From: Nostoc sp. CENA543
GTDB lineage: Bacteria; Cyanobacteriota; Cyanobacteriia; Cyanobacteriales; Nostocaceae
Assembly: GCF_002896875.1 (NCBI RefSeq)
Contig: NZ_CP023278.1
Location: forward strand, 5,340,501 to 5,404,500
DNA: 64,000 nt
Direction of reading: 5' to 3'
The notes below the pieces were generated by a model. That model saw only the letters and a list, made by a program, of their open reading frames with translations. It was not told the DNA's origin and did not search any database. The position numbers and the translations under genes are program-made. Numbering within the stretch: the stretch's first letter is position 1; each line of letters begins with the position of its first letter. Below are positions 63,876-64,000 of the stretch, in pieces.

Positions 63876-63910
63876 TTAAAATCAAAATTAGCCATCTTCT
63901 GGTTTTTGCT

Positions 63911-64000
63911 ATGCTTATCCAAGCTGACAATCATCTCACCTTGCAAGAGTTCTTCAATCTGTCCCCAGGTGAGGGAGATACAACTTATGAACTCATCGAT
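63911..64000 (+). CDS. Uma2-family protein, partial at the window end
   Basis: ATG 63911 opens a frame of 30 codons running off the window (LTLQEFFNLSPGEG, then TTYELID). The TxYELID/LVDG opening is typical of Uma2 (DUF820) proteins. It lies 36 bases after aroB on the same strand. Confidence 0.7.
   Translation, partial: MLIQADNHLTLQEFFNLSPGEGDTTYELID

Overview
The window is a stretch of chromosome from a filamentous, heterocyst-forming type cyanobacterium (Nostoc/Anabaena group). The evidence is a kaiABC cluster with a short KaiA next to an HgdD-like TolC gene, a CmpABCD-type bicarbonate transporter, BicA with a Na+/H+ antiporter, PetL, a photosystem II S4-domain protein, cyanobacterial D-glycerate kinase and Ycf20. 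It is also rich in the HIP1 octamer GCGATCGC and in intergenic heptanucleotide tandem repeats (STRRs), both typical of this group.

Layout. 1-3.8 kb: the end of what looks like a type I-B CRISPR-associated Tn7-like transposon (CAST): cas8 (running off the left edge), cas6, and a divergent tniQ/tnsD-like gene. Next to it are candidate TnsB-binding repeats and a tRNA-Val(GAC) gene that is the likely attachment site. This is the most exciting region. 4-8.3 kb: a membrane-anchored repeat protein, an SDR oxidoreductase, the PSII S4 protein and two conserved hypotheticals. 8.5-17.2 kb: hgdD, kaiC, kaiB and kaiA on the minus strand, with a divergent hybrid histidine kinase whose receiver domains look degenerate. 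17.4-22.2 kb: a GT39/ArnT-like glycosyltransferase, a lipoprotein, ycf20 and glyK. 22.4-28.8 kb: a two-gene signalling operon of a 1820-residue multi-PAS hybrid kinase with a canonical LOV flavin motif and an overlapping REC-GGDEF diguanylate cyclase. 29.3-30.8 kb: selO. 31.4-37.1 kb: cmpABCD, interrupted between cmpC and cmpD by ten 21-bp tandem repeats. 37.7-40.4 kb: a four-fold DUF4114 protein.

41.5-49.3 kb: folE, a small secreted protein, a pentapeptide-repeat protein, a protein with two Tudor-knot/chromo-barrel-like domains, a possible PAP/fibrillin-like protein, an SGNH hydrolase, a secreted JAMM-like plus VWD protein, and a 46-residue membrane protein. 49.6-53.0 kb: a PlsY-like/PEP-synthase-like fusion and a cupin. 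53.1-55.1 kb: two unknown genes with repeat-rich spacers. 56.1-59.4 kb: bicA and an NhaS3-like antiporter, which together make a sodium-coupled bicarbonate uptake unit. 59.6-64 kb: a GNAT acetyltransferase, bioB, petL, a Uma2 gene flanked by perfect 68-bp inverted repeats, aroB, and the start of a second Uma2 gene.

Two independent inorganic-carbon import systems (ATP-driven Cmp and Na+-driven BicA) lie about 20 kb apart, and clock and light/second-messenger signalling genes sit in the first half. All family assignments come from reading the translations by eye; no database search was run.
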